From contig NZ_JBFHIT010000004.1 of the NCBI RefSeq assembly GCF_041596335.1, forward strand, positions 62,001 to 126,000: a DNA stretch of 64,000 nucleotides, read 5' to 3'. Under the pieces are notes generated by a model, which saw nothing but the letters and a program-made list of their open reading frames with translations, did not search any database and was not told where the DNA came from. Source of the stretch: Mangrovibacterium sp041596335 (GTDB lineage Bacteria; Bacteroidota; Bacteroidia; Bacteroidales; Prolixibacteraceae). Positions 46,187 through 55,059 of this stretch are shown piece by piece. Both the position numbers and the translations under genes were made by a program. How positions within the stretch are numbered: the stretch's first letter is position 1; every line of letters begins with the position of its first letter.

Positions 46187-47401
46187 ATGCAGATGAAAAA
46201 AGTAATTACAACTCTTGCATTAACGCCTATTGTATTATTCGTTCTCGTTCTGGCGATTTTATCGATTTTGTATTCTCCTACCTATGTTTACCGACTAGTT
46301 ACTCAAAATGTGGCTGATGTGTATGATTACCAGTTTTATGAAAATAGAACGATTGCGGCTTCTGCCAATGCATTTCAGTTTACCCAACGCGAAAACGATG
46401 AATATGTTGAAGACTTATTTCAGGATAGAATCTCCAGATCAGGCTTTAAAACATTTGACAAATGGGCCGAAAAGTCGCAAACTACTGCCATGATATTTAT
46501 CCGTAGGGATACAATCTTGTATGAAAAATATTTTAACGGATTTAGCAGGGATTCCTATTTTCATTCGCAGTCTATGGCAAAATCATTTATTTCATTTTTA
46601 ATTGGTATTGCGATCGACGAGGGGCTGATTTCAGGAGTGAATGATCCCATGACAAAATACATTCCTGAACTCAAGGAACGCGATCATCGATTTGAGAATA
46701 TCACGATCAAAAACCTGCTCGAAATGCGATCCGGACTTCAATATAATACCAGCTATCTGCCCGGAACCTATATCCATGCACCCTGGCACGATGAGGCAGT
46801 GGGGTACTACCACCCGAATGTTCGTAAACTTTTACTTAAAAAGGTAAAAATTGCTACTGAACCAGGAGGTGATTTTCAATATTGCAATTACAATACCAGC
46901 TATCTGGGATTAATTCTTGAAAGAGCAACTAATCGCACGGTATCTGAATATCTTGAACAAAAATTATGGTCAAAAATTATGGAATACGATGCCTTGTTTT
47001 CGATCGATAGTAAGAAATCAGGGTTTGAATATATGCCTAGCCGTTTGATAGCAAGGGCTATTGATTACGCCAGATTTGGACGGCTTTTTTTGAATGAAGG
47101 CAATTGGAATGGAACCCAAATTATCTCCCCGGATTGGGTGTTGGAGTCAACCACCGAAAATGAGAGCATTCCTCGCAATAGATATCCCGAATGGTTTGGA
47201 GAAGGTTGTAAAAGGGTGTTTTACAGTTATCAATGGTGGGGCCATTCAAATTGTGATTCCACATTTCAATTTGCAGCTTCCGGAAATTTAGGGCAAAACA
47301 TTTATGTTATTCCCGATAAGGAAATTGTTATTGTTCATTGTGGTAACTCATTAGATCATTATGGGGATAATGATTTATGGGAGATTGCGGCGAAACTATA
47401 A
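46187..47401 (+). CDS. Serine hydrolase, beta-lactamase fold (2)
   Basis: 404-residue envelope protein; the first ~30 residues are a hydrophobic signal or anchor (VITTLALTPIVLFVLVLAIL). Catalytic pair Ser129-x-x-Lys132 (QSMAKSF) and Tyr232-Cys-Asn234 (YCNYNTSY) are in place, with GNLGQNIYVIP late in the chain matching the third motif area. This branch resembles class C beta-lactamase-related esterases, and its sequence is not close to the first serine hydrolase in this block. The start is placed at the first ATG opening into the hydrophobic segment. Substrate unknown. Confidence 0.85.
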   Translation: MQMKKVITTLALTPIVLFVLVLAILSILYSPTYVYRLVTQNVADVYDYQFYENRTIAASANAFQFTQRENDEYVEDLFQDRISRSGFKTFDKWAEKSQTTAMIFIRRDTILYEKYFNGFSRDSYFHSQSMAKSFISFLIGIAIDEGLISGVNDPMTKYIPELKERDHRFENITIKNLLEMRSGLQYNTSYLPGTYIHAPWHDEAVGYYHPNVRKLLLKKVKIATEPGGDFQYCNYNTSYLGLILERATNRTVSEYLEQKLWSKIMEYDALFSIDSKKSGFEYMPSRLIARAIDYARFGRLFLNEGNWNGTQIISPDWVLESTTENESIPRNRYPEWFGEGCKRVFYSYQWWGHSNCDSTFQFAASGNLGQNIYVIPDKEIVIVHCGNSLDHYGDNDLWEIAAKL

Positions 47402-47462
47402 TCTTTTCATCGATCGAATAACTGTGGGGTCGTAGGTCGACTATCTATTTTGCAGCCGTTTG

Positions 47463-48674
47463 TTATGAACACTTACGCTTTCTTGTTTTGTTATAACTTA
47501 CGCAATGGAATCCACCTCCGGAAGCATTTAATTTATAAGCATCACAAAACACTATTTTATGATTGGGAGCCAGTTTCTTAAAAACACTGGCTGTTTTTTC
47601 ATCTGCTTTTTGGTAACTACCAGAACTATCTACATAATTGTCATACGAGGGTAGAACAATTACTTTATCAGTAATCAGGAAATTAAGGTAACTTGAAACT
47701 AATACGGATAATTTCTTTTCTCCATTCCTCGTTCCATTTTCTCCCAAAATAATTGGAGCCACCGGTACTCTAACAATATTTATCTTTCGTCCATCCTGCA
47801 GACGGGCATTTTGCAAAATCTGGTAATTTTCTTCCATTCGTAAGTAAGTTTCATGCATTAATTCATCGGTAGAGGCTAATATCGAATCAACTTCTGCCAA
47901 CAAAACCGTGCTATCATTTACGAAACGACAAAACTCATCAACATGCCCATTTGTGCCGGCGAACTCGTAATAAAAATCACCATCTATTCCTCCTTTGCTT
48001 TCATCTGTTACCAATCCTTTATTCAGCCAAATTATATTAGTTTGATTAAAAGCATTTTTATAGTAGAATTCTATTTGATCCGTAAAACAGTCTGCATTAA
48101 TATATTTCTCATATTGCCTGACCAAAATAACAGTTCCTTTTCCGTTAAATTCGCGCGCTCCTCCAATACTTCTAAATAAATCATTCCCACTTAATCTGGT
48201 TTTCGATTTAAACGGAAACTTTTTCATCAGCCAATCTCCTTCGGGATATCGATTCATCAACAACAATTTTTCACGACCCTTTTTATCATACAGAAATACC
48301 GGGAAATGATCTCTTAGCCAAAAGGAAGCCTTGGGGATTTCGAGCGATAAAAAATCAATATTTTTTAAATCAACCCCTTCTTGAAGCAAGTCATTTTGTA
48401 TTTTTTTTTCATTCTTTTTACCCCCATCATATACCAGGGTGACATGTTCATAAATAGAAAGGGTTTTTACTAAATCCTTCGTAAAATCCGGAGTAGCTGT
48501 ACTCCATCCAACATACACCGTTTCGCACTCTTCAAAGTCAGCGGAAGGATAATACTCTTTTGTTCCTTTTGAACACCCTCCAATTGAAACACTTACTACT
48601 ATTAAAACCCAGACACAAAAATTGGTTAAAGCCAAATTTTTAACATAAAACCCATGCCGAGCATTCATACTCAT
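47463..48674 (-). CDS. Secreted agmatine/peptidyl-arginine deiminase family lipoprotein
   Basis: 403 residues if started at 48674 (48668 is also possible); the longer frame to 48755 adds an implausible leader. The signal ends in lipobox IGGC (Cys34), so the enzyme is exported and lipidated. The family's catalytic elements are all present: WLRDHFPVF with the guanidine-binding Asp, GHVDEFCRF with His and Asp, and GGGFHC with the nucleophilic Cys (residue 391). Cytosolic members deiminate agmatine to N-carbamoylputrescine; exported relatives can act on peptidyl arginine. Export here makes a role on extracellular arginine compounds more likely than polyamine synthesis; that is inference. The gene ends 62 bases from the convergent serine hydrolase. 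Confidence 0.87.
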   Translation of the reverse strand: MSMNARHGFYVKNLALTNFCVWVLIVVSVSIGGCSKGTKEYYPSADFEECETVYVGWSTATPDFTKDLVKTLSIYEHVTLVYDGGKKNEKKIQNDLLQEGVDLKNIDFLSLEIPKASFWLRDHFPVFLYDKKGREKLLLMNRYPEGDWLMKKFPFKSKTRLSGNDLFRSIGGAREFNGKGTVILVRQYEKYINADCFTDQIEFYYKNAFNQTNIIWLNKGLVTDESKGGIDGDFYYEFAGTNGHVDEFCRFVNDSTVLLAEVDSILASTDELMHETYLRMEENYQILQNARLQDGRKINIVRVPVAPIILGENGTRNGEKKLSVLVSSYLNFLITDKVIVLPSYDNYVDSSGSYQKADEKTASVFKKLAPNHKIVFCDAYKLNASGGGFHCVSYNKTRKRKCS

Positions 48675-49098
48675 TCTTTTTTCAACTTGTTTTTTATTAC
48701 AACACTCTGTTACCTCCCTGTAGGAGTGGACATGATATTTAATTAACAAAGCCAAACATCACATTTTCAACTACTTTATTAAGCAATTCTCCAACTTGTT
48801 AATTGTAAACTATAAGGAATCTGAATTCGATTTAAATTCAAAAAATTTGCTCATTCGTTCGCTACCTGCCTGTTGCAGGAGACAACAAAGACTTTACCCG
48901 GATAGCGGGAAATGAAATGACTTAAATCCAGATTGTATTCATTTGAACTTTTCGCAAATATAGATTTTTATATTTCCAGATTTGTTTTTTGCAAAAAATA
49001 TGATTGAGGTGGCGTAGTTTTATAATTATTAATGGTAACGCTCCAATATTTTGTGGTTGTGCATATACTATCACGACCATCTTGCCGGATCATTTCCA
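48675..49098. other. Intergenic region with two related palindromes
   Basis: 424 bases upstream of the deiminase gene and downstream of the antiporter. Two short palindromic units of similar text occur: CTCC-CTGTA-GGAG (48714-48726) and CCTGC-CTGTT-GCAGG (48865-48879). A minus-strand TATATTTG (48955-48962) fits a -7 element for the deiminase but has no good -33 partner. No gene was seen. Confidence 0.4.
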
Positions 49099-50052
49099 CT
49101 ATATTTCCTGCATCACTAAATAGGCGGTGTATAGAATGTAAAATCCAAATAAAATCCCCGCTTCCCAGCGGTCTAACTTTTTCTTTTGGCCGGTTAGCAT
49201 CGAAGTAAATACAAAAACAGTTCCTCCGATTAAAATGAACAAATCCAAATTGAATTTCGGATTATACTCAATCGGTTTTATTATGCTACTAATGGATAGA
49301 ATTAAAAGGATGTTGAAAATGTTTGAACCGATGACATTACCAATGGCGATGTCACTGTTCTTTTTCATTGCTGCCACAATCGATGTGACCAGTTCCGGCA
49401 ACGATGTTCCTGCAGCAACAATCGTTAGCCCGATGATTTTTTCACTAACGCCTAATGTGGAGGCAATGCTAACACTATTCGTCACAACAAGGTGTCCGCC
49501 CAATATCAATCCGGCAAGTCCTGAAATTATAAAGCTCCAGATTTTTATCGCTGATTTTTGATGGTCAGTTGTATGAGACTGAGGCTCATTTTTCAGTTGA
49601 GTAAAGACATAATACAAGAAAAGGCAAAACAATCCCAGGTTTATAAATCCATCAATTCTACTTGAATAGGTTGGTCCGGAAAAGTGAAAATCATTTAGCA
49701 GGAACAATGCCAATAGGGCAACAAACAGTGAAATTGGTATTTCTTTCCACGCTGTTGATGATTGAACTTTAATCGGCAGAATTAATCCGGAGAAACCAAG
49801 AATAATAAACAAATTGAAATTGTTGCTTCCGACGATATTCCCCAGAACAATGTCGGAATAGCCATTCAGCGAAGCAATAATATTTACAACTAATTCAGGA
49901 GCCGAAGTGCCAAAAGCCACAATTGTCAACCCAATCACCAAATCCGACACATTGTATTTTTTTGCTAAAGCTGAAGCTCCGTCAACAAGCCAGTTTGCTC
50001 CAAAAATCAAGGAGACAAATCCCGCAACAACCAATAAGACAGGAATTACCAT
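49099..50052 (-). CDS. Na+/Ca2+ antiporter, CaCA/YrbG family
   Basis: 317-residue inner-membrane cation exchanger. The start at 50052 (MVIPVLLVVAGFV) gives the normal family opening; an upstream in-frame ATG would add 20 polar residues. Two inverted alpha-repeats carry the signature segments AFGTSAPELV with GNIVGSNNFN, and AAGTSLPELV with GNVIGSNIFN, which hold the cation-binding acids. About ten membrane helices. Members expel calcium in exchange for sodium or protons. It is unrelated to glycan use but sits between the deiminase and the HTCS regulator, and a TACATTTG box on the minus strand (50070-50077) lies just upstream. Confidence 0.93.
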   Translation of the reverse strand: MVIPVLLVVAGFVSLIFGANWLVDGASALAKKYNVSDLVIGLTIVAFGTSAPELVVNIIASLNGYSDIVLGNIVGSNNFNLFIILGFSGLILPIKVQSSTAWKEIPISLFVALLALFLLNDFHFSGPTYSSRIDGFINLGLFCLFLYYVFTQLKNEPQSHTTDHQKSAIKIWSFIISGLAGLILGGHLVVTNSVSIASTLGVSEKIIGLTIVAAGTSLPELVTSIVAAMKKNSDIAIGNVIGSNIFNILLILSISSIIKPIEYNPKFNLDLFILIGGTVFVFTSMLTGQKKKLDRWEAGILFGFYILYTAYLVMQEI

Positions 50053-50426
50053 ACAATCATTATTTTTGCCAAATGTAATCGAATATGAGTTTGGTTTTGC
50101 GATTTCCTGCAAAGTATTTCGTTTGGATAATCGCTTGGTAGGTGCAGGCGGAACGGATATCTACATGGCGAAAGGTCGAAAATACGAATTGAAAAACAGA
50201 AGCATCAGTTCTAAATTGGTTGTGAAGGTTTTTGATGCTTGTCCAAATCATCGAAAGTAAAAATTGAGCCGATAAAAAGGAAACAATGCAACCCGATGGA
50301 TTTGCATCCTTCATCTAATAATTTACTTTTGTCAAACCTTGTAGCGCTTTTATAGCACTCGTGAAATTGCAGTTTGAATTGCACTGAACCTACAATAACA
50401 AATATAACTAACCAAAGCCATTGATT
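50053..50426. other. Divergent intergenic region, antiporter/HTCS
   Basis: 374 bases holding the HTCS promoter (separate entry) and a minus-strand TAnnTTTG-type box (CAAATGTA at 50070-50077 on the plus strand) for the antiporter. Plus- and minus-strand frames of 84-117 codons are open here but lack start context and domains; I consider them chance. Confidence 0.5.
50301..50331 (+). promoter_or_regulatory. Bacteroidota promoter for the HTCS gene
   Basis: TTTG (50301-50304), exactly 19 bases, then TACTTTTG (50324-50331), a full match to the housekeeping consensus TTTG-N19-TAnnTTTG. Transcription would begin near 50338 and leave a leader of about 90 bases before the ATG. Confidence 0.7.
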
Positions 50427-53400
50427 ATGATCCGGTTGTTTTTTGTTCTTTTATTTTTAATACTGCAGTCTCTGGCCCAAGCTCAGAGTTACTCCCAGCT
50501 TTACTTTGAAAGAATCGACAGCGACTACAAAGGATTGATTTCAGATGTCGTTAATTCAATCTATCAGGATTCGAATGGCTTCATGTGGTTCTCAACTGAT
50601 GAAGGTATTGCCCGCTACGACGGCTACGAATTCAGAAGTTTTAAGACAGACCCGCAACTTGGATTATTTTATGGGGTACAGATTAATAAAATTGTATCGG
50701 ATAACGAGGATCGTATTTTTATCTGTACAAATCATGGGTTTTATGCGTATACAAAAGCGTTTGAACCGACCATGCAATTTGCAGTCGACCTGTTGGATAA
50801 GAAGGGTATTGTTGATTGCTTAACTGCCCGAAACGGAAAAATATACGTTTCAACTGACGAAATTCTTTATGAGTTAGATCCTGTTGCACAAACAGCCAAC
50901 ATACTTACACTTGAAGACGGGAGAACTAATATTGTTCCAAAACAAATTGTTGAAGATTCTAAGGGGCGAATTTGGGTTGGCAGCTGGGAACGCGGACTTT
51001 TATTGCTTCGGCCGGAAAGTAAAAAACTCACTTCGTACAAATTATTTGAACGTACATCGCCAATTGGGACTACAAACTCCGTCAATTCGCTTTTCATCGA
51101 TAGTCAGGGCTATTTGTGGGCAGGAACCTGGGGGTGTGGTTTGCATGTGCTCGATGTTAGCTCCGACTCCGCAGTTAATGTGATCAAGTCGTTTACGTAT
51201 CATCCAGAGGATAGTAATTCAATCCCCGGAGATATTATCCATGTCATTCGTGAAGATATCAATAATACAATTTGGATTGGTACACCATACGGTTTGGCTG
51301 CTATTCGGTATCCACTAACCAGAAAACACCAGATTAGCCATTATACCACCAGCAACAATAAAGATATTTCCTCTAATATTATTAAGGATATTTTCCGCGA
51401 TCGTTCCGATTTACTTTGGATTGCTACAAAGGGCGGGGGAGCAATGAAACTCAACCTGGATCAGAAGAAATTCGTCACGAAACAAATTCCTGAATTAGAT
51501 CAGCAAATTAGAACACAAGCGGTGCACGCTTTTGAAATCGACAAAAAAGGACGATTATTGCTCGGGGTGTTGAGTCTGGGATTTGTTGTTTATGATTTCA
51601 AATCGCAACAGTTCTCTCACTATAAAGATGTTCCGGAATACCGAAAAATTGCGGACGAGTTTGATCTGAATACGGTCAATTCATTCCTTTGGGATCAGGA
51701 CTCCGTTTTGTGGATGGGGACCAGGTACAATGGTCTGGTTCAGGTTAACCCCAAAACAGGCGAAATAAAATATATTAATAACAACACCACACAGAGAGCC
51801 TTTAAGGGGCGCGAAGTTAACGTTCTGTATCTGGAAAAAAATGGGGATATCTATGCCGGCACGGAATTGGGTATCAATCGTATTTCGCACCATGGGAATG
51901 GCGAATTTAAGATTCGGTACATTGATTTTCTCAACTTCATCCCAAAAACTTCGGCACGAGGAGCGGTAACCGGAATTGTGTCGTATGATAATCATCGGTT
52001 GCTTGTTTCAACTGAGTCGGCCGGGCTCTTTATGTTGGAACTAAATAAAGGAGAGACGGAGGTTACGCATTGGTCAAAAGAAGAAGCGCCGTTGAAAATC
52101 ATTACGTTGTTTAAAGATTCAAATGACCGGATTTGGATTGGAACAAAAGGGCAAGGGGTGTTTTACATTGACAAGGCGACCGAGAAATTTGTATCCCCAC
52201 ATCCCGTGCAATTTATTTCCGGAGATATTGTGTATGGAATCAATCAGGATTCATATGGTAATATTTGGATAACGACCAATCATGGTCTTGCCAGATTTTC
52301 ATTAAACAATCCGGAAACTGCAGATCGGTATTTTTACAGGAACGGTTTGCAGGGGAATATTTTTATATCGCGTTCTTTCTTCAACGATAAGTCCGGTCGG
52401 TTTTATGTGGGAGGACACAATGGGTTCAATATTTTTGATCCGCTTCATATTACCAAAGGAAATGATCCTTTTAATGTTGTTGTTACAGATGTTTTTGTCG
52501 ATGGCCAGCGGTATCCGTACGTGCAGGGTGTGACAAAAAAAATAGAGATAGATCATACTCACAACGATTTTAGCACTGTTTTTTCCTCGTTAAGTTATCT
52601 TTTCCCCGATGCCAATCAGTATGCCTATCGGGTTGATGGAATTGATAAGGACTGGAAATATGTAAATGCCCAGATGCGCGGAGCCAACTACTCGAATCTT
52701 GAGCCGGGAACATATACTTTACGGGTTCGTGGTTCCAATTCGCAGGGGGTTTGGAGTGCCGAAGAAGAAGTTCTGGATATCGTTGTCCGTCCGAATCCTT
52801 TTTTTACCTGGTGGGCCTATCTGTTTTATATCCTGGTCATATTATCGGTATTCGGAATGGTGGTATATTTTCGGTTTAAAGCCTTGCAGATTAAGCAGAA
52901 ATTGGAATTGGAACAGGTCGAACACCTCAAATCAGAGAAGCTGAATCAATATAAACTACGTTTCTTCACCAACATATCGCATGAGCTACTGACACCGATC
53001 TCAATTTTGTCATCGGCCGTTGAAGTTCTGAATTTGAAAAAACAATATCTGCCGGAGTCAGTCGCGGTAATGGAGCGTAATATCAACAACCTGAATCGAT
53101 TGATTCGCTCATTGCTGCTTTTTAGAAAGCTGGAAACCGGGAATATGGGCATAAAAACGGAAGAAACAGATCTGTCGGGCTTTGTGAACGATGCGGTTCG
53201 GGATTTTAACCTTTTGGCAGCAAAAAAGAAGATTGACTTTAACCTTCAGATTCAACCCGATTTAAAAGGAAAAACAGATCGCGAAAAATTGGAAATGATT
53301 CTCCATAATTTGCTGTCCAATGCGTTTCGATTTACCCCTGAAGGCGGAAATGTAAGTGTCAGCCTGAAGACAGCATCACTGAATGAGAAAATGTTTGAGA

Positions 53401-54515
53401 TTGGAGTGAAAGATAGCGGAATTGGTATCTCGCGGGATGCGCTGCCCAATCTGTTCAACCGGTTTTACAGGGTTGCCAATGAAAAAAGCAGTCCGGGAAT
53501 TGGCATCGGACTCAATCTCACTAAAAGTTTGGTTGATGCGTTAGGCGGATCAATACAGGTTGAAAGTATTGAAGGAGAGGGGACAGGTTTCATAATCAGC
53601 TTGCCGATCTATTCTTCCGGTGACGATACGTCCATCAATGAAATGAATTCGATATTGCCGGAGGAAATTATGGAGATTCCCGGCAATGAGGAAGAAAATG
53701 AAACAGGATATGATCATTTCTTGAGCGAAGATGGAAGCAGGTCTAAGCCGGCTATATTGCTTGCTGAGGATAACGATGATTTTCGGAAGACACTGCGGGT
53801 GGCCTTATCCGAATATTTTATTGTTCATGAAGCAGCTGATGGTCAGGCCGCGCTCGAAATTGCCCGTGAAAAAGATATTGATCTGATCATTTCCGATGTT
53901 CGAATGCCCCTTTTGTCGGGACGAGAATTATGCCGAAAAATAAAATCCGATATTCAGTTTAGCCACATTCCAGTCATATTGCTCACTGCCCGTGTTGGCG
54001 AAGAGCAGAAACTTGCCGGATACGAAGCCGGGGCCGATGCTTATCTCGAAAAGCCGGTACAAATTAAATTGTTGATGCTTCGGATTCAAGTGCTTCTGAA
54101 ACAGCGGCAAGCCATCATGAGGCAGTTTAAATCGAATCAGATCTTTGAACCCGAGAATGTTAGCATAACTCCGCTCGATGAGGATTTTATTCTGAAGGCT
54201 AAGTCGATTGTTGAAAAGTACATCGGCGATGCGGATTTTTCGGTGAAACTGCTGGCAGAGGAACTTAACGCCAGTAGTTCAATGTTATATCGTAAAATGC
54301 GAACCCTGATCGGGGTATCGCCAAACGAATTTATCCGCAATATCAGGCTCCGACGAGCAGCGCAATTGCTAAAAAACAAAGCATTTACCGTTTCGGAAGT
54401 GGCTTACAACTGCGGCTTCAACGACTTAAGCTATTTTGGGTCGTGCTTTAAAAAAATGTACGGCGTAACTCCCACAGCCTATCAAACTGGCGACCGGTTG
54501 ACTCCAGAGAAATAG
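50427..54515 (+). CDS. Hybrid two-component system regulator (HTCS)
   Basis: 1362-residue single-protein signalling system that controls a polysaccharide utilization locus. The ATG at 50427 opens into a signal peptide ending SLAQAQ; a TTG six bases upstream is not needed. Order: two seven-bladed propellers of Reg_prop repeats (about 25-690, such as DSNGFMWFSTDEGIARYDG), Y_Y_Y domain (about 700-785), membrane segment (793-815), histidine kinase with His852 in ISHELLTPIS, ATPase domain (DSGIGI, GIGIGLNLT), receiver domain with Asp1157 in LIISDVRMP and EKP, and an AraC-type helix-turn-helix (about 1255-1355). The periplasmic part binds a specific oligosaccharide. It directly precedes two SusC/SusD pairs, its probable targets. 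Confidence 0.97.
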   Translation: MIRLFFVLLFLILQSLAQAQSYSQLYFERIDSDYKGLISDVVNSIYQDSNGFMWFSTDEGIARYDGYEFRSFKTDPQLGLFYGVQINKIVSDNEDRIFICTNHGFYAYTKAFEPTMQFAVDLLDKKGIVDCLTARNGKIYVSTDEILYELDPVAQTANILTLEDGRTNIVPKQIVEDSKGRIWVGSWERGLLLLRPESKKLTSYKLFERTSPIGTTNSVNSLFIDSQGYLWAGTWGCGLHVLDVSSDSAVNVIKSFTYHPEDSNSIPGDIIHVIREDINNTIWIGTPYGLAAIRYPLTRKHQISHYTTSNNKDISSNIIKDIFRDRSDLLWIATKGGGAMKLNLDQKKFVTKQIPELDQQIRTQAVHAFEIDKKGRLLLGVLSLGFVVYDFKSQQFSHYKDVPEYRKIADEFDLNTVNSFLWDQDSVLWMGTRYNGLVQVNPKTGEIKYINNNTTQRAFKGREVNVLYLEKNGDIYAGTELGINRISHHGNGEFKIRYIDFLNFIPKTSARGAVTGIVSYDNHRLLVSTESAGLFMLELNKGETEVTHWSKEEAPLKIITLFKDSNDRIWIGTKGQGVFYIDKATEKFVSPHPVQFISGDIVYGINQDSYGNIWITTNHGLARFSLNNPETADRYFYRNGLQGNIFISRSFFNDKSGRFYVGGHNGFNIFDPLHITKGNDPFNVVVTDVFVDGQRYPYVQGVTKKIEIDHTHNDFSTVFSSLSYLFPDANQYAYRVDGIDKDWKYVNAQMRGANYSNLEPGTYTLRVRGSNSQGVWSAEEEVLDIVVRPNPFFTWWAYLFYILVILSVFGMVVYFRFKALQIKQKLELEQVEHLKSEKLNQYKLRFFTNISHELLTPISILSSAVEVLNLKKQYLPESVAVMERNINNLNRLIRSLLLFRKLETGNMGIKTEETDLSGFVNDAVRDFNLLAAKKKIDFNLQIQPDLKGKTDREKLEMILHNLLSNAFRFTPEGGNVSVSLKTASLNEKMFEIGVKDSGIGISRDALPNLFNRFYRVANEKSSPGIGIGLNLTKSLVDALGGSIQVESIEGEGTGFIISLPIYSSGDDTSINEMNSILPEEIMEIPGNEEENETGYDHFLSEDGSRSKPAILLAEDNDDFRKTLRVALSEYFIVHEAADGQAALEIAREKDIDLIISDVRMPLLSGRELCRKIKSDIQFSHIPVILLTARVGEEQKLAGYEAGADAYLEKPVQIKLLMLRIQVLLKQRQAIMRQFKSNQIFEPENVSITPLDEDFILKAKSIVEKYIGDADFSVKLLAEELNASSSMLYRKMRTLIGVSPNEFIRNIRLRRAAQLLKNKAFTVSEVAYNCGFNDLSYFGSCFKKMYGVTPTAYQTGDRLTPEK

Positions 54516-55059
54516 CCATTCAATTGGATTTCTGAAATTTGTTTTGATTTGTTTCGAAAAAGCTGTTGCCTGTTTGCAGATGGAGCAAGTATTCTGAAAG
54601 CAAGTCAACCGGCACAATTTCTTCCTTAAATGCCGCTTAATGTTTTCAGCGAGAATCGTAGTGTACACACTTCTTTATAATCCAACAGTTGGTCTCTACG
54701 GAGGCCACCTCTTTTCCCTAGTCTAGTTCTCTGTTTAAACAGATAAAAAAGAACTGCTCTTTTGGTTCCAGCTTTCCCATTGCCTACCCTCATGTTTTAA
54801 ACGGTGCGGTTTGTTAACAATTCGATCTGCCATTAATTGATTCGCAGGATCATTTATTGCGATTTTTTGTCGGTTAAATCATTCAAATAGTATGAGTAAT
54901 TAGTCATTGGTTTGTGTAATGGGTTGATATATAGATTCTAGTGGGTGTGAATGATAAGTGGGATTGATTGAATCAAATATCTGATCTTAATGGGTACGCA
55001 ATAGCTAGATTTGTTAAAATGTGTAAAGAAACCTAATTAAAGATTAATTTTTAAACCTA
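54516..55059 (+). promoter_or_regulatory. SusC1 upstream region with palindrome and -7 box
   Basis: 544 bases without a gene. Nested symmetry at 54725-54755: outer arms AGTTCT and AGAACT around a perfect 12-base palindrome CTGTTTAAACAG (54731-54742), a good candidate for HTCS binding. Nearer the gene, TAGATTTG (55006-55013) matches the -7 consensus, 46 bases before the start; no clear TTTG lies at -33, as expected for an activator-dependent promoter. Confidence 0.5.

Noticed and set aside
46057..46317. 86-codon plus-strand frame before the second serine hydrolase
   Set aside because: Overlaps the start of the hydrolase in another frame and has no domain or signal.
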